This document shows positions 53,161 through 63,591 of a stretch of 64,000 nt of DNA, one piece after another. The stretch lies in assembly GCA_963836355.1 (NCBI GenBank), contig CAWIJO010000004.1, forward strand, positions 129,171 to 193,170, written 5' to 3'. Below the pieces are notes generated by a model, which searched no databases, had not been told where the DNA came from, and saw only the letters and a program-made list of their open reading frames with translations. The position numbers were made by a program, and so were the translations under genes. Within the stretch, counting starts at the first letter, position 1, and each line of letters begins with the position of its first letter. This stretch comes from Palsa-506 sp963836355 (GTDB lineage: Bacteria; Actinomycetota; Actinomycetes; Streptosporangiales; Streptosporangiaceae).

Positions 53161-53866
53161 GTGCCTGGCGCTGATCCGGGGCCGGGTGAGGATGTCGGGC
53201 CGGATCGTGCCGTTGGCACGGCGCCGGACCGGGCCGCCGAAAGGCCGGTCACGCTGCTGCTATGGCGGCACGGCCAGACCGAATGGAACCTGGAGCGGCG
53301 GTTCCAGGGCCAGAGCGACATCGGGCTCAATGCGACCGGCAGGCAGCAGGCCCGGCGTGCCGCGCTGCTCATCGCGACGCTGAAGCCGGATGCGATCTAC
53401 TCCTCCGACCTGGCCCGGGCGACGAGCACCGCACAGGCGCTGGCGCGGCTGACCGGCCTGCCGGTGAACCTCGACAAGGACCTGCGGGAACGGCACGGCG
53501 GTGCGTGGGAAGGGCTAACCGACCTGGAGATCAGGCAGTTCTATCCAGCCGAGTACCAGATTCTGGTCGCCGCCGGACGGCGAGCCGACTGCCGCCGTCG
53601 CCGACCGTGCGGCCGGCGCCTTTGAGCGGATTGCCGAGAGCATGCCCCGCGGGTCGATGGCCGTCGTCGTCAGCCACGGCGCGGCGATCGGCCTGGGAAT
53701 CTCGCGCCTGCTCGGGCTGCCGGAACGGGAGCGGGTCCTCGGGTCGCTATCCAACTGCGCATGGTCCGTCCTCGGCCGCCGGGCTGGCCGGTGGCGGCTA
53801 CTAGAGCACAATGTCGGGACGATGCCCGATCCGGTGCAAGATCCGGGCGTCGACCCGGGGAGATGA
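53161..53866 (+). pseudogene. Phosphoglycerate mutase-like histidine phosphatase, frameshifted
   Basis: Frame one (GTG 53161) has the phosphohistidine motif LLLWRHGQTEWN and continues through RHGGAWEGLTDLEIRQF to a stop at 53623-53625. The expected continuation lies in the next frame, EPTAAVADRAAGAFERIAE and then MAVVVSHGAAIGLGISRLLGL, ending at 53866. One extra G near 53575-53580 (GCCGCCGGACGGCGAG) explains the break. Genes of this type follow rsfS in most actinomycetes and may act as phosphoglycerate- or glucosyl-3-phosphoglycerate phosphatases. Confidence 0.85.
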
Positions 53867-53901
53867 GCCGGGACAGTCCGCGGCGAGCGTAGGGCGGCCC
53901 T

Positions 53902-53985
53902 TAGGGCCGGGACGGCGGCCGGTAGGGCCGGGACGGCGGCCGGTAGGGCCGGGACGGCGGCCGGTAGGGCCGGGACGGCGGCCGG
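53902..53985. repeat. Four perfect 21-bp tandem copies upstream of tRNA-Ala
   Basis: The unit TAGGGCCGGGACGGCGGCCG + G repeats four times without a mismatch, 54 bp before the tRNA gene. TACACT at 53996-54001 next to it could be the tRNA promoter's -10 element. Confidence 0.95.
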
Positions 53986-54039
53986 TTAGTTTCTTGTACA
54001 CTGGCGGGGCGCTGCGGCGAACTGGCCGGGCGCTCCCGA

Positions 54040-54112
<73 letters not shown>

Positions 54113-54188
54113 CAGGTCAGAGGCACATCGCGATAGCCCCAAGATCACTTGGGAGCCATTGTGGGAGCCAAGTGTTACGCTCCCGAAC

Positions 54189-55367
54189 ATGAGCAGGCGC
54201 GGTTTTGGCGAGGATGCGATCTACTTCGACCACTTAGGCGACTGCCGCGATGCGCGGCATCACAAGGGGTGCGCCGGGCGATGGCGTGGCGCGGTGTCGG
54301 CTGGCTACGACGCTGACGGCAAGCGGATCCGGCGCAAGGTATCCGGCCCGACCAAGCAGGACGTCAAGGACAAGCTGAGGGAGCTGCACGGCGACCTTGA
54401 CGCCGGGCTCCAGGCAGCGGACGGCCGCTATACCGTGCGGCAGGCTGTTGAGGATTGGTTGCGGGAGGGCCTGGACGGCCGGTCGGAGCAGACCGTGACG
54501 ATGAACCGGCATGTCCTGCTGCCGGTTGTGGCCAGCCTCGGGCGGATTCAGGTGCGGCAGCTGACGACGCGGGACGTGCGCCGGGTGCTGGCGGAGATCG
54601 CGGAGACGCGCTCCAGCCGGACCGTCGTGATCACGCACAATGCGCTGGAGCGGGTGATCCGCCACGCGGAGGCTAACGATCACGTCCGGCGCAATGTCGT
54701 GTCGCTGGTGCGGCCGCCGAAGGGGCAGGCCGGGCGCCCGTCCAAGTCGCTCACGATGGACCAGGCCGCGGCGCTGCTGGCGGCGGCCGAGGACTCGCGT
54801 CTTGGCGCCTACGTTGTGCTGTGCCTGCTTGCCGGGGTTCGTACCGAGGAGGCCAGGGCCATTACGTGGGATCACCTTGACCTCGACGGGGACCCGGATG
54901 CTGACCCGCCGGTGCCGCCGCACGTGGCGGTGTGGCGGTCGGTGCGGGCGCACGGTGACACGAAGACCAGCAAGTCCCGGCGAACGCTGCAGCTGCCCGA
55001 GCGTGCCGTTCAGGCGCTGCGGCTGCACCGGGCGCGGCAGGCTGAGCAGCGGCTGTTCGCGGGTGATGCCTGGCGGGATCACGAGCTGGTGTTCTGCACC
55101 TCGGTCGGGACTCGGCTGGATGCGGGTAATGTGCGCCACACGTTCAAGAGGATTACCAAGGCTGCTGGCCTCGGCGAGGACTGGACGCCCCGGGAGCTGC
55201 GGACATCGTTCGTCAGCCTGATGTCGGAATCGGGCGTGCTGGTGGAAGAGATAGCCCATCTGGTTGGACACTCAAGCTCGCGTACCACCGAGGTCATCTA
55301 CCGTCGCGAGCTCCGCCCAGTGATCACCACAGGCGCCGAGAAGATGGACAAGATCTTCGCTGGCTAA
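54189..55367 (+). CDS. Tyrosine recombinase / phage-type integrase
   Basis: This 392-residue integrase starts at ATG 54189 (MSRRGFGEDAIYFDH). Residues 1-60 form the arm-binding, AP2-like N-terminus (GRWRGAVSAGYDADGKRIRRKVSG), about 70-170 the core-binding domain, and 190-385 the catalytic domain. Catalytic residues seen: Arg in GVRTEEARAITW, Lys in TKTSKSRRTLQL, second Arg in TPRELRTSF, His in LVGHSSSRTTE and the nucleophile Tyr in VIYRREL. The first position of the usual HxxR box is Arg (R-E-L-R), as in many actinobacterial integrases. No excisionase gene is seen next to it. Confidence 0.93.
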   Translation: MSRRGFGEDAIYFDHLGDCRDARHHKGCAGRWRGAVSAGYDADGKRIRRKVSGPTKQDVKDKLRELHGDLDAGLQAADGRYTVRQAVEDWLREGLDGRSEQTVTMNRHVLLPVVASLGRIQVRQLTTRDVRRVLAEIAETRSSRTVVITHNALERVIRHAEANDHVRRNVVSLVRPPKGQAGRPSKSLTMDQAAALLAAAEDSRLGAYVVLCLLAGVRTEEARAITWDHLDLDGDPDADPPVPPHVAVWRSVRAHGDTKTSKSRRTLQLPERAVQALRLHRARQAEQRLFAGDAWRDHELVFCTSVGTRLDAGNVRHTFKRITKAAGLGEDWTPRELRTSFVSLMSESGVLVEEIAHLVGHSSSRTTEVIYRRELRPVITTGAEKMDKIFAG

Positions 55368-55440
55368 CGCCTCCAGGCTTCCGGCGTCTGGATGCAAGTC
55401 TCCGGGCCTGGCTTCGGTTTGGGACACTGCGTCGTATGGG

Positions 55441-57585
55441 TCAGGGAGATGACCCAGAACTGCCCTCGCGGATGTAGGTCACCCCGAACGCCTTGACGTG
55501 ACGGTACTCCTGGAGTTTGGTGGCGAGGTTGAAGGTGTCGCTGGTGACGAAGTGGAAGATGTCGAGGCCGCGGCCGAGCAGGATCTTCCAACCGGTGTCG
55601 GTGACAATCGAGCGGTCGTGGATCGTGTCGTCGAACGATACGTCGAAGTTGATGCCGCCGATTGCTGCACCCTGCTGAATCTTCACCAGGAGTTCCAGCT
55701 GCTTCCGGAGCTTCTCCTCCCCATTGTTGTTCTCTGAGGTGATGAGTGTGACGTTGACCTCGTCGGCGGCGTCCTTGGTGGTGGCGATGCCCTCGATGAG
55801 TTCCATCAGGTTCCGGGCCTGGTGGAACTGACGGATGTACGGGTCGGTGATTGTGATCTGTGCTGCTCCGCGCAGGTACGGGACAAGCAACGTGTTGAAC
55901 GAAACCCCGCGCTGGTTCTCCTGGAACGCCAGGTACCCCTCGAACAGCGGTGGTTCGGCGACTGGCTCGGGCTCGGTCGATGCCTTGATCTGTGCAGTCG
56001 ATGCTGGCGTCGGCTCGCTTCCGTCAACCGGTGTCTCGGCACGTTCGCGGTAGTAGTACCCCGGGTATTCGTCCTCTTCGAGGGTCGAGACCGGGTGCCA
56101 GATTCCGCTCGTATCCAGGTAGCCGAACTTGACGTAGGCCATCGTCGAGTCGATCCGCAGGATCTGGTCTTTGACTCGCTTGCGGCCCTCGATGGCGAAC
56201 CGCAGGATTTCCTCGATCTCCTCCTGTGCTGCCTCCTCGTGCGGGTGGAGGATCTTCATCAGTCCGGAGAAGGTTTTGTGGATGCCGTCGCGGTCGCGGG
56301 TCGAGATGTCCGATGAGAGCGTGAAGTGCTGCTGGTAAAGGTCCGAGTAGTCCTGCGAGCGCATCGACTTGAGCACCTCGGCGATGTAGTCGACGACGAA
56401 GCCGTAGCCGTCGGAGAACATCTCCCCGCGGATAGTGTCGACCTCCCACCCCGGGATGTAGTGGTGGAGCCGGTCGAGGTAGGCCGAGTCGTGGTAGCTC
56501 TCGGGTAGTTCGTCGAACAAATCGGAGTGCTTGAGCATGTATGGCACGGTGTGAGAGGTGTTGCCTACGAATGCCATCGACGCCTCTGCGCCGAGTGTCT
56601 CGACGCCGCGGGAGAACGACTTGTTCGCCATGTAGTTCTTCATGATGTCGACAAGCGCCCTGTCCGAGCGCTTCTTCTTGCCTGCGAACTCGTCGAACGC
56701 CACGACATCCCAGTAACCGACCAGGCCGAGGCGCCCGCTGGCGTTGTTGACGAACAGCTTGGGGACCGTGACCTCGCCGCCGGAGATGAGCATGCCGTGG
56801 GGCGAGAACTCCGAGAAGATGTGTGACTTGCCGGTGCCCTTGGGGCCGAGTTCGACGACGTTGTAGTTGCGCTCGACGAAAGGAATGAGCCGCACGAGCT
56901 GGATGAGCTTGGCCCGTCGGCCGAACAGCTCCGGGTTGAACCCGATGGACTGCACCAGCAGGTCGATCCACTCATCGGTGGCGAACTCCCGCCGGGCGGC
57001 CAGGTAGCCCTCGAAGTCGAAGTTCGACAACTGGATCGGCTTGATCGAGCCGAGTATCCACGGCACGGCCCGGGCGTCGTCGCTGTGAAAGTACTCGATG
57101 TCGCAGATGCACCAGACCCCGCCGACAAGCAGCTTCGGGTGCGCCTTGATCGTGGCGGGCTCGACGAGCACGCCCCTGATGCCGAGGTTGGCGAACTCTG
57201 CCTCGTAGACGTCATCCTTCTCGTTGAGCGTGGCCGTGACCTTGTCGATGATTCGGTGCCGCCCACGCTCGCGGATCGTGGACTTCACCAGCTCGGACTG
57301 GTTCCGGTGCACATAGTGCTCGGCCAGGATCCTGCGCACGGTGTCGATGCCCGCCCGGATGGTTGCCTCGTCGTCGGATGCCGCGTACTGCCCGAGCAGG
57401 TATTCCAGGACGTACGACGGGACGATGGCATTGCCCTTGACGGCCCTGACCAAGTCCTTGCGCACGACCACGCCTGGGAAGAGCCGGTTGATCTTGCGGT
57501 CCAGCTTGCTCTGCACCGGCGCTGCATCGACCGGCCCATCCGGATCGACGGGTGCTTCCTGGCTGATATCACTCAGTTCGCTCAT
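55441..57585 (-). CDS. brxL: BREX protein BrxL with C-terminal MITD1-like (MIT_C, PLD-fold) domain
   Basis: AAA+ ATPase component of BREX anti-phage defence, 714 residues. Residues about 20-480 are BrxL-like: N-terminal helical domain, Walker A GPKGTGKS (247-254), Walker B DVVAFDEFAG (about 293-301) and the arginine-rich lid. Typical long BrxL proteins end in a Lon-type peptidase domain; none is seen here. After a Pro/Glu-rich linker, residues about 559-705 closely follow the C-terminal domain of MITD1: ITDPYIRQFHQARNLMELIE, VTLITSENNN and TIHDRSIVTDTGWKILLGRG LDIFH (IHDR near 655). ATG 57585 has AAGGAGGG overlapping the pglZ stop. The gene ends 74 bp from the convergent integrase. Confidence 0.9.
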   Translation of the reverse strand: MSELSDISQEAPVDPDGPVDAAPVQSKLDRKINRLFPGVVVRKDLVRAVKGNAIVPSYVLEYLLGQYAASDDEATIRAGIDTVRRILAEHYVHRNQSELVKSTIRERGRHRIIDKVTATLNEKDDVYEAEFANLGIRGVLVEPATIKAHPKLLVGGVWCICDIEYFHSDDARAVPWILGSIKPIQLSNFDFEGYLAARREFATDEWIDLLVQSIGFNPELFGRRAKLIQLVRLIPFVERNYNVVELGPKGTGKSHIFSEFSPHGMLISGGEVTVPKLFVNNASGRLGLVGYWDVVAFDEFAGKKKRSDRALVDIMKNYMANKSFSRGVETLGAEASMAFVGNTSHTVPYMLKHSDLFDELPESYHDSAYLDRLHHYIPGWEVDTIRGEMFSDGYGFVVDYIAEVLKSMRSQDYSDLYQQHFTLSSDISTRDRDGIHKTFSGLMKILHPHEEAAQEEIEEILRFAIEGRKRVKDQILRIDSTMAYVKFGYLDTSGIWHPVSTLEEDEYPGYYYRERAETPVDGSEPTPASTAQIKASTEPEPVAEPPLFEGYLAFQENQRGVSFNTLLVPYLRGAAQITITDPYIRQFHQARNLMELIEGIATTKDAADEVNVTLITSENNNGEEKLRKQLELLVKIQQGAAIGGINFDVSFDDTIHDRSIVTDTGWKILLGRGLDIFHFVTSDTFNLATKLQEYRHVKAFGVTYIREGSSGSSP

Positions 57586-57598
57586 AACCGCACCCTCC

Positions 57599-60094
57599 TT
57601 AGAAGTCGAAGTCCGAGCTGAATGAGCGCTTCAGCGTGTACAACGCTTTGGCGTAGATGCGCCACTGGTTCGTGTTGGTGATCTTCTTTTCGAGCCGGAA
57701 CTCGATCGCCCGGTTGTTGTAGTCGTTGGCGTCCTGGCTGAGCAGCATGACCGCGCTCTGATAGCGGTCGCGCTTGTCGGTCGACTCCTGGTCGAACACC
57801 AGCTCAGGCTGGTTCGAGATGAGGGTCTCCCCGACGTAGAGCCCTGCGCGCAGAGTGCGGGCCTGAACCTTCTCACTGACCGGCTCGGACTGGAACAGCT
57901 TGACCACCAGCTGACCTGTGGTGATCTTGTCTGACTCGGGCAGCACCTCGACGTTGACCAGGCGAGTGTCGCTCTTGCGCTTCTTGTTGATCGCTAGTAC
58001 AGGGACAACCACCTCCTGCAAAGCGGCTCCGCCGTGAACGAAACGCGACCCTGCACCGGGAAGCCGCAGGCGATGAATCGACTTCGGAATCTGCACGTCC
58101 AGGTCACTGTCGAGGCCGAGCTGTGCTGACGTGAAAGACTTGAACGCAGGGTCTTCCTTCAGCCCGCGACCGAGAACGTAGCGACGATTGGTGACCTTGA
58201 TTTCGTCACCCTGAGGCAGCGTCGACAGGTAGAAGGTGTCCGCGAGCGCCGTGTCCTGAAACAGAAAGCCGTGGTCAGCTGTTATGAGGATGTTCGTCGC
58301 ATTCGCGTTCGTCAGACGCTTGACCAGATCGACCAGCTCACGGAGCGTCTCCTCGACGGCCTCGAAGACTTGACGCTCGGTCCCTGCCTTGTCCCCGGTC
58401 GCGTCGATGCGGTTGTGGTAGACGTACAGCACCTGGTGACGCTGGTACAGCTCCCGCACCTCGTCCCGGGTGAGGGAGAACACATTCTCGGCCTGGATCG
58501 CTATACCTCCCACGCCGCCAAGGATCTTGCTGCGGTTCTGCGTGCCGTCCGAGCGTCGGCCGTCGATTACCACGGGATCGCCGTCTTTGGAGTGCCCGAT
58601 CGTGCTATGCGGAAGAAGGGCAGCCATCCCGAGCTGCGTGTAGCTGGGCAGCACGCCGAGCATGGCATCGAGGGTCGCGTCGAACCGGTCCTCCTGCCGG
58701 ATGCGTGAGCCGAGTTCGTCGGCGACCTCGTACCGGAGGGCATCGGAGATGATGACGACCGCCTTGCGCCGCCCGTCGCGGATGATCGGCGCGATGTGCT
58801 CGGCGAAGAACGAGGTCTGCGGTCGGAGCACGACAGATCGCCACCGGTCGACGTCATCAACCTTCTGCTGCCACGCGTTCCCCAAGTCGTAGAGGAACTT
58901 GTTCGCGTAGAACTTCTCGACCTGAGCGCGCAGCGCCTCAAGCGGGCCGGGAAACTCGGCGGTGCGGGCCGCGTAGGTGAACTGCCGGTAGAGCTGGTCG
59001 ATGCGGAACCAGTCGCGCCGGTAGCGGTCCAAGCCACCGTCGAACGACTGCATCGACAAGTTGAGCGCGCCCAGAACGGTCAACAGGTCGGACGCGCTGC
59101 CGATCGCGGCGTACAGCTTGCGGTATCCGTCGATCCAGAAGCTGCTCTGGCGGCTGCGGATGACCTCCGTTGCCTCGCGGGCTGTGACGTTCCGTTCGGC
59201 GACCGCACGGGCAAGGTCGCTGATGATCTTGCGGTCGACATCCTCGAACAGGTCGTTGCCCAGCAGGTCACGGAAGCTCGCGTCCTCGATCGTGCTGGCG
59301 TAGTCCAGGTCGCCTGCCGCGCGCTTCGCGAGGGTTGTCAGTGCCTTCTGGCTCCGCCGATCATTGCGCAGGCTGGCGAAGTCGAGCTGGATGTTGCGGA
59401 GCCGGCCGGGCCGTTCGGACTTGAACCCGGCGATGGCCTGCCGGAACATCCACAGCACGAAGTCGTCAATGCTCGGGCTTGGTGACGTGTAGCCATAGAT
59501 CGACCCAGCACCCTGCCAGTAGAACTCGTCGAGACCGTAGTCGGCCAAAGAGCTGTAATTCGCGTCGGCCCCGTTGGCGTTCTGGATGAGCAGGGTGCGG
59601 GTGATCTCCAGCAGGCTGTGCTCGCGCTGTCCGAGCAGCACCGCGCACATCTTGGCGCGCAGCTTGTCGGCATCATCGTCGGCGTCGAGCAGCGTCTTGA
59701 GGCTCTGCACGCGCTTTATCGCCCGGAAGAACTTCTCATGCGCCTGCACCACCTCACCGATGCCGTCGGCGGTCAGCCCGAGTTCCTGCTGCACGAGCGA
59801 GGTCCGGTCTGCAGTAAATATCCCATAGGCCAGTTCCAGATCGAGGAGCCAGTTACCGGCTCCCGTCGGCACAGCACCCGAACGGTAGACGAGGAACTTC
59901 GCCTGGGGCTCCAGGTGCAGCAGGCGGTTCTTGATCGCGTACTCGTCGTTGGCGACACGCACGGTCTCGACGCCCTCCAGGCCGAGCGTGTCGAGGTCAG
60001 CGGCGTAATCGCCCTCGGGGTCGTGCCAGAACACCACCCGGTGCGTCTCGAAGCGACGCTCCAGGTGAGGCCGGACGGCAGATGTCTCACTCAT
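57599..60094 (-). CDS. pglZ: BREX phosphatase-like protein PglZ (type A)
   Basis: This 831-residue alkaline-phosphatase-superfamily protein is required for BREX methylation and restriction. The start is taken at ATG 60094 (MSETSAVRPHLERRFETHRVVFWHDPEGDY), with GAGG upstream, overlapping the pglX end by 8 bp. The metal-site motif VVIISDALRYEVADEL lies near residue 445 and ADHGFLF near 604. The N-terminal VFWHDPEG segment and full length fit the BREX type 1 form. It is followed 13 bp later by brxL, so pglX-pglZ-brxL are one operon. Confidence 0.95.
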   Translation of the reverse strand: MSETSAVRPHLERRFETHRVVFWHDPEGDYAADLDTLGLEGVETVRVANDEYAIKNRLLHLEPQAKFLVYRSGAVPTGAGNWLLDLELAYGIFTADRTSLVQQELGLTADGIGEVVQAHEKFFRAIKRVQSLKTLLDADDDADKLRAKMCAVLLGQREHSLLEITRTLLIQNANGADANYSSLADYGLDEFYWQGAGSIYGYTSPSPSIDDFVLWMFRQAIAGFKSERPGRLRNIQLDFASLRNDRRSQKALTTLAKRAAGDLDYASTIEDASFRDLLGNDLFEDVDRKIISDLARAVAERNVTAREATEVIRSRQSSFWIDGYRKLYAAIGSASDLLTVLGALNLSMQSFDGGLDRYRRDWFRIDQLYRQFTYAARTAEFPGPLEALRAQVEKFYANKFLYDLGNAWQQKVDDVDRWRSVVLRPQTSFFAEHIAPIIRDGRRKAVVIISDALRYEVADELGSRIRQEDRFDATLDAMLGVLPSYTQLGMAALLPHSTIGHSKDGDPVVIDGRRSDGTQNRSKILGGVGGIAIQAENVFSLTRDEVRELYQRHQVLYVYHNRIDATGDKAGTERQVFEAVEETLRELVDLVKRLTNANATNILITADHGFLFQDTALADTFYLSTLPQGDEIKVTNRRYVLGRGLKEDPAFKSFTSAQLGLDSDLDVQIPKSIHRLRLPGAGSRFVHGGAALQEVVVPVLAINKKRKSDTRLVNVEVLPESDKITTGQLVVKLFQSEPVSEKVQARTLRAGLYVGETLISNQPELVFDQESTDKRDRYQSAVMLLSQDANDYNNRAIEFRLEKKITNTNQWRIYAKALYTLKRSFSSDFDF

Positions 60095-63000
60095 CGCTTG
60101 CCTCAAGACCGGGGATCTTCTTCAGCGCCGCACCGAGCTTCAAGTAGTTGGCCTTCACACCGTCATCCAGGTCGATCTGCACCTGCTGGGTCGCCAGCGG
60201 GTACAGCACATCGTGCTCGTACTCGTCAAGTTCCAGCAGTACGTTGCGCAAACGGTCGTCCTCCTTCTGCGCGGCAGCCTTCTCCCGCGGAGTCCCGCTT
60301 CCCGCGGCAAGGCGCTCGTGGTGCTGGCGACTGGCCTCCAGCTTCGCCTTGAACTCGCGCAGATATTCGTTGAGCACGGTCGAAGCTATGGATGGTGTGT
60401 AGCGGTGCATATATATGAGTGCGTTGAATGACCCTTTTGGGCTGGAGAACAGCCAGTAGATCGGGCGCTTCCTGTATCGCTGCACATGAGCCTTGTAGAA
60501 CGACTTCACGAAATAGTCACGTAGATCCTTCACCGCCAGCGCGTCCATGACGAACCGCAGGTTCTCCTCGAAGCGCTGCTCCCTAAATGCGACGCGCAGA
60601 AACTGGCGGAAGCGGCCGACGATGTCGTCCTCAAACCAGTCGCCATCCACGATGGGGATCACGTTGTCCGCGTCCGGCATAAACGACGGATGCGGGACCT
60701 TCGCCAGGTAATCCTGCAGTGTATCGCCCTGGTTGGCGAGGACCAGCCCCGGCTCATCGAGGCTGTAGCGACCAAACAGGCAGCCGACGGCGTAGGAGAC
60801 CAGACGGCTCATTCGGTCTCCAACGGAGAGCGACTCATAATCTCTGCGGGACTTCCCGGCTCCGAACAGATACTCCGGGTTTGCTGTGAGCGAGACTCGG
60901 TCCGAGGTGACACCAGCCTCCGCTTCCCCCGAGAGTCCGTAGAGATCGAGCAGTAGGGAGTTGTTCTCCACTTCGAGCTGCCTCATCGCCGCGGTCAACT
61001 CCAACTCGCGAACGTCGAGGGCCGCAGATGCCTGCCTGAGCGTCCTCCCATCAGAAGCGAACGTGAGGATGGCTGGTCTCTGGAATCCCCACGACGTCTC
61101 TGCGGAATTCCAGTCCTCACGAGACATGGCGACAAGACTCTTCGCAATTTCCGAGCTACGCCCGCTGCTATCCCGGATCACAGGCAAGGCAGCTATCTGA
61201 CCGGACTCGTAGTTGAGAGTTGGCGACAGCGCGGCGAGCAGCTTCTGCGCGACGACTGAGTTGCAGAACGCAAGAACGTCGAACAGATCGCCGGTCTTCT
61301 CCGCGAACATCGATGTTCCTGCAACATCAAACAGGAATCCGCGCGGGTAGTAGCGAAATGAGGGTAGGCTACTGCTAACCTTTCCCCAGGACACCATCGG
61401 CCTGAAGTAATTTTTCCGGCCGCGTGTGAAAGCATGTCCATAGCCGATCACGTCGCGTCCGTCGGCTTCCCAGTTGATCACATACTCGGAATTTCCGTAC
61501 CATTTTCGGTAGCCGCCGCCCTTGTTATACGGAAACCACTTCGCGCCGCTCTGTGCAGCATCGGCCGCGTCGGCTGCCGTCAAGCAAATCTGGTCTTCGG
61601 ACACCTCATGCCAGAGCCGCAGGAACCGCGCATTCTCGCCTGTGGTCATGCCATTCATGGCCGAAAGGCCTTGTCCTAAGGGCGTGCCGTCAGCAAACGT
61701 CTGACGCATGGCTGGCGAGAGCCAGTAGGCGATCACAGCGCCTGGCAACTCTGCAAGGTCTACACTACGAATCCGATGCAGATTACTTGAGTCCGCACCT
61801 GAAGCGGCCTCGCGCAACATAGTCGACTTGGCGAGTTCGTCAGCGCCCTCAACGAGCCGCACATAGTTGCCAATAGTGCGCTCACTTCCTCGACCTATTT
61901 GGACGACAAAGGCTGTTGTGGACACAACTTTGCTATTCAATGTGTCAAACGCATTGACGCCCAAGTGGACCATTGAGAGCAGTTCGTGCTCCTCAAGAAT
62001 TCGCTTCCGAAGCTTCGTGAACGACGGCAGGAACAGCCATGACTGCATCGTGATCACGGCCACTCGCCCATTCGATACACACAAGTCAAGGTTGCGCTCG
62101 ATAAATGCCGCGAATAGGTCTGATTTGGAACGCGGGAACTCGTTCTTGACGAACTCGCTCAGCTTTGCGTCCATGTTCCCTGAACCCATGTAGGGAGGAT
62201 TTGCGACGACCACGCTATAGCGGGACGACAGGTACTCCGCCTGGAGTGTGACCCGGCGAGCGCGTTGGTGGAGTTCGTTTCCAATGATGTCGCCTTCATC
62301 CGGTGGGTTCGCGTCGAGGTGCCTCATCAGGGGTTCGATCAGTTCCTCGCGCGGCTGGATAAGAGACCCGAAGGTGTCAGCGTGCTGGAATTTGTTCCAG
62401 AACGCTTCCTTGTCGGCGCGATTGCCGCTATCGGTGACGAGGATGTCCAGCTCGTTATGTGTGAACGAGATGGGTTCTATGACGCAGATGTTGGGCTCGC
62501 CCCTTGTTGAAGAAGGCGCGCTGACTGTGCGCGGGCCTTCATGGTCAGGGCAAACGCGGCCAGTGCCCCCGCGCGCGGGTCGATCTCGATGCCGTAGAGG
62601 TTGTTGGTGAGGATCAGGCCCGGGATCTCGGCCGGCGCGTAGCCTTCCTCCTCGTAGATGGCGTAGAGCAGGTCGAAGGCATAGGTGAGCATGTGGCCGG
62701 AGCCGCAGGCCGGGTCGCGATCTTCATCTCCTCGGGTTTGGCGATATTGAGGAAGTCGGTCTCCTCGTCGACCGGGGCGATGTAGTAGTCCATCTGCTCG
62801 GCCAGCCGCGAGCCGGGGCGGTTAAGCAGCCAGAGGCGGCCGAGGGAGTTTTCCACCAGGTAGCGCACGATCCAGTGCGGGGTGAAGAGCTGGGTGGCGG
62901 CGGGGATGTTCTCGGCGTGGTCTTCTTGTTCTTCTTGAACCCGGCGAAGACCTCGTCCTTCTGCTCGGAGATGTAGAACTGGTAGAGCCAGCCGATGACC

Positions 63001-63591
63001 TCGACGTCCTGGCAGGCGTCTCGGTGAGCACGGTGCCGCGCGGTCTAGCACGGAGTCGTCGGAGAGCAGGTCGCCGGGATGAGCAGCTCGGTGTAGTCGT
63101 CAAGGCGCTCGAACAGGAAGGGCATCGACCGGTTCCAGTTGCGGCAGACGGCCACCAGCAGCAGCGCGTAGGCCTCGCCCTGCGGGTCGTCGCTGCGGCG
63201 GGTGCCATCCAGCAGGCTCAGAGACCGCTGCACGGTGCGCCTGCTGGTCACCATGTCATCGTCGACGTGCCCCTGCTTGGCCTCGGCTAGGATCTTCGGG
63301 CTGGCGAAGTCGAAGCCCTCTGCGGGTGACACCACGCCGATGCGGGTGTAGCGGTTGACGTCCATGAAGCGCAGCGCGCAGAAGCGGTTGAACCAGATGT
63401 AGGCAACCTTGTCCGCCATCGCAGCGCGCCCCGTGTCGCCGCCGCCTGCTGCTTTGACGGCCTTCTCCAGCGCGGCGACGAAAGCATGCCGCCTCGATAC
63501 GCTCTGGTGGCGCGGGGGCGAAAACGACGGCGATGCGGGCGGTCACTTCGCGGGTGAGCGCGGTGCGCGCCCAAGTATCTAATAATTTCAT
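60087..63591 (-). pseudogene. pglX: BREX adenine-specific methyltransferase PglX (BrxX), N-terminal third broken by frameshifts
   Basis: PglX methylates the BREX motif adenine and marks self DNA. A single frame runs from 62510 to 60087 and holds the catalytic motif IV VVANPPYMGSGNMD (about residue 464 of the joined protein) and the specificity region. Upstream, the expected protein is present but switches frame about seven times: MKLLDTWARTALTREVTARI; AFVAALEKAVKAAGGGD to FLFERLDDYTELLIP; VLDRA; GTVLTE; ACQDVEVIGWLYQFYISEQK; NIPAATQLFTPHWIVRYLVE; then SAM-binding motif I DPACGSGHMLTYAFDLLYAI; then PNICVIEPISFTHNELDIL. Breaks lie near 63480, 63075, 63040, 63018, 62922, 62718 and 62502, each fixable by one base. 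Either sequence error or an inactivated/phase-variable gene. Confidence 0.9.

Noticed and set aside
55368..55440. Possible excisionase or small gene between the integrase and brxL
   Set aside because: Only 73 bp with no start or coding signal; it is the gap between convergent genes.
56024..56971. 315-codon minus-strand frame inside brxL
   Set aside because: Out-of-frame reading of brxL, which has a complete and conserved frame over the same bases.
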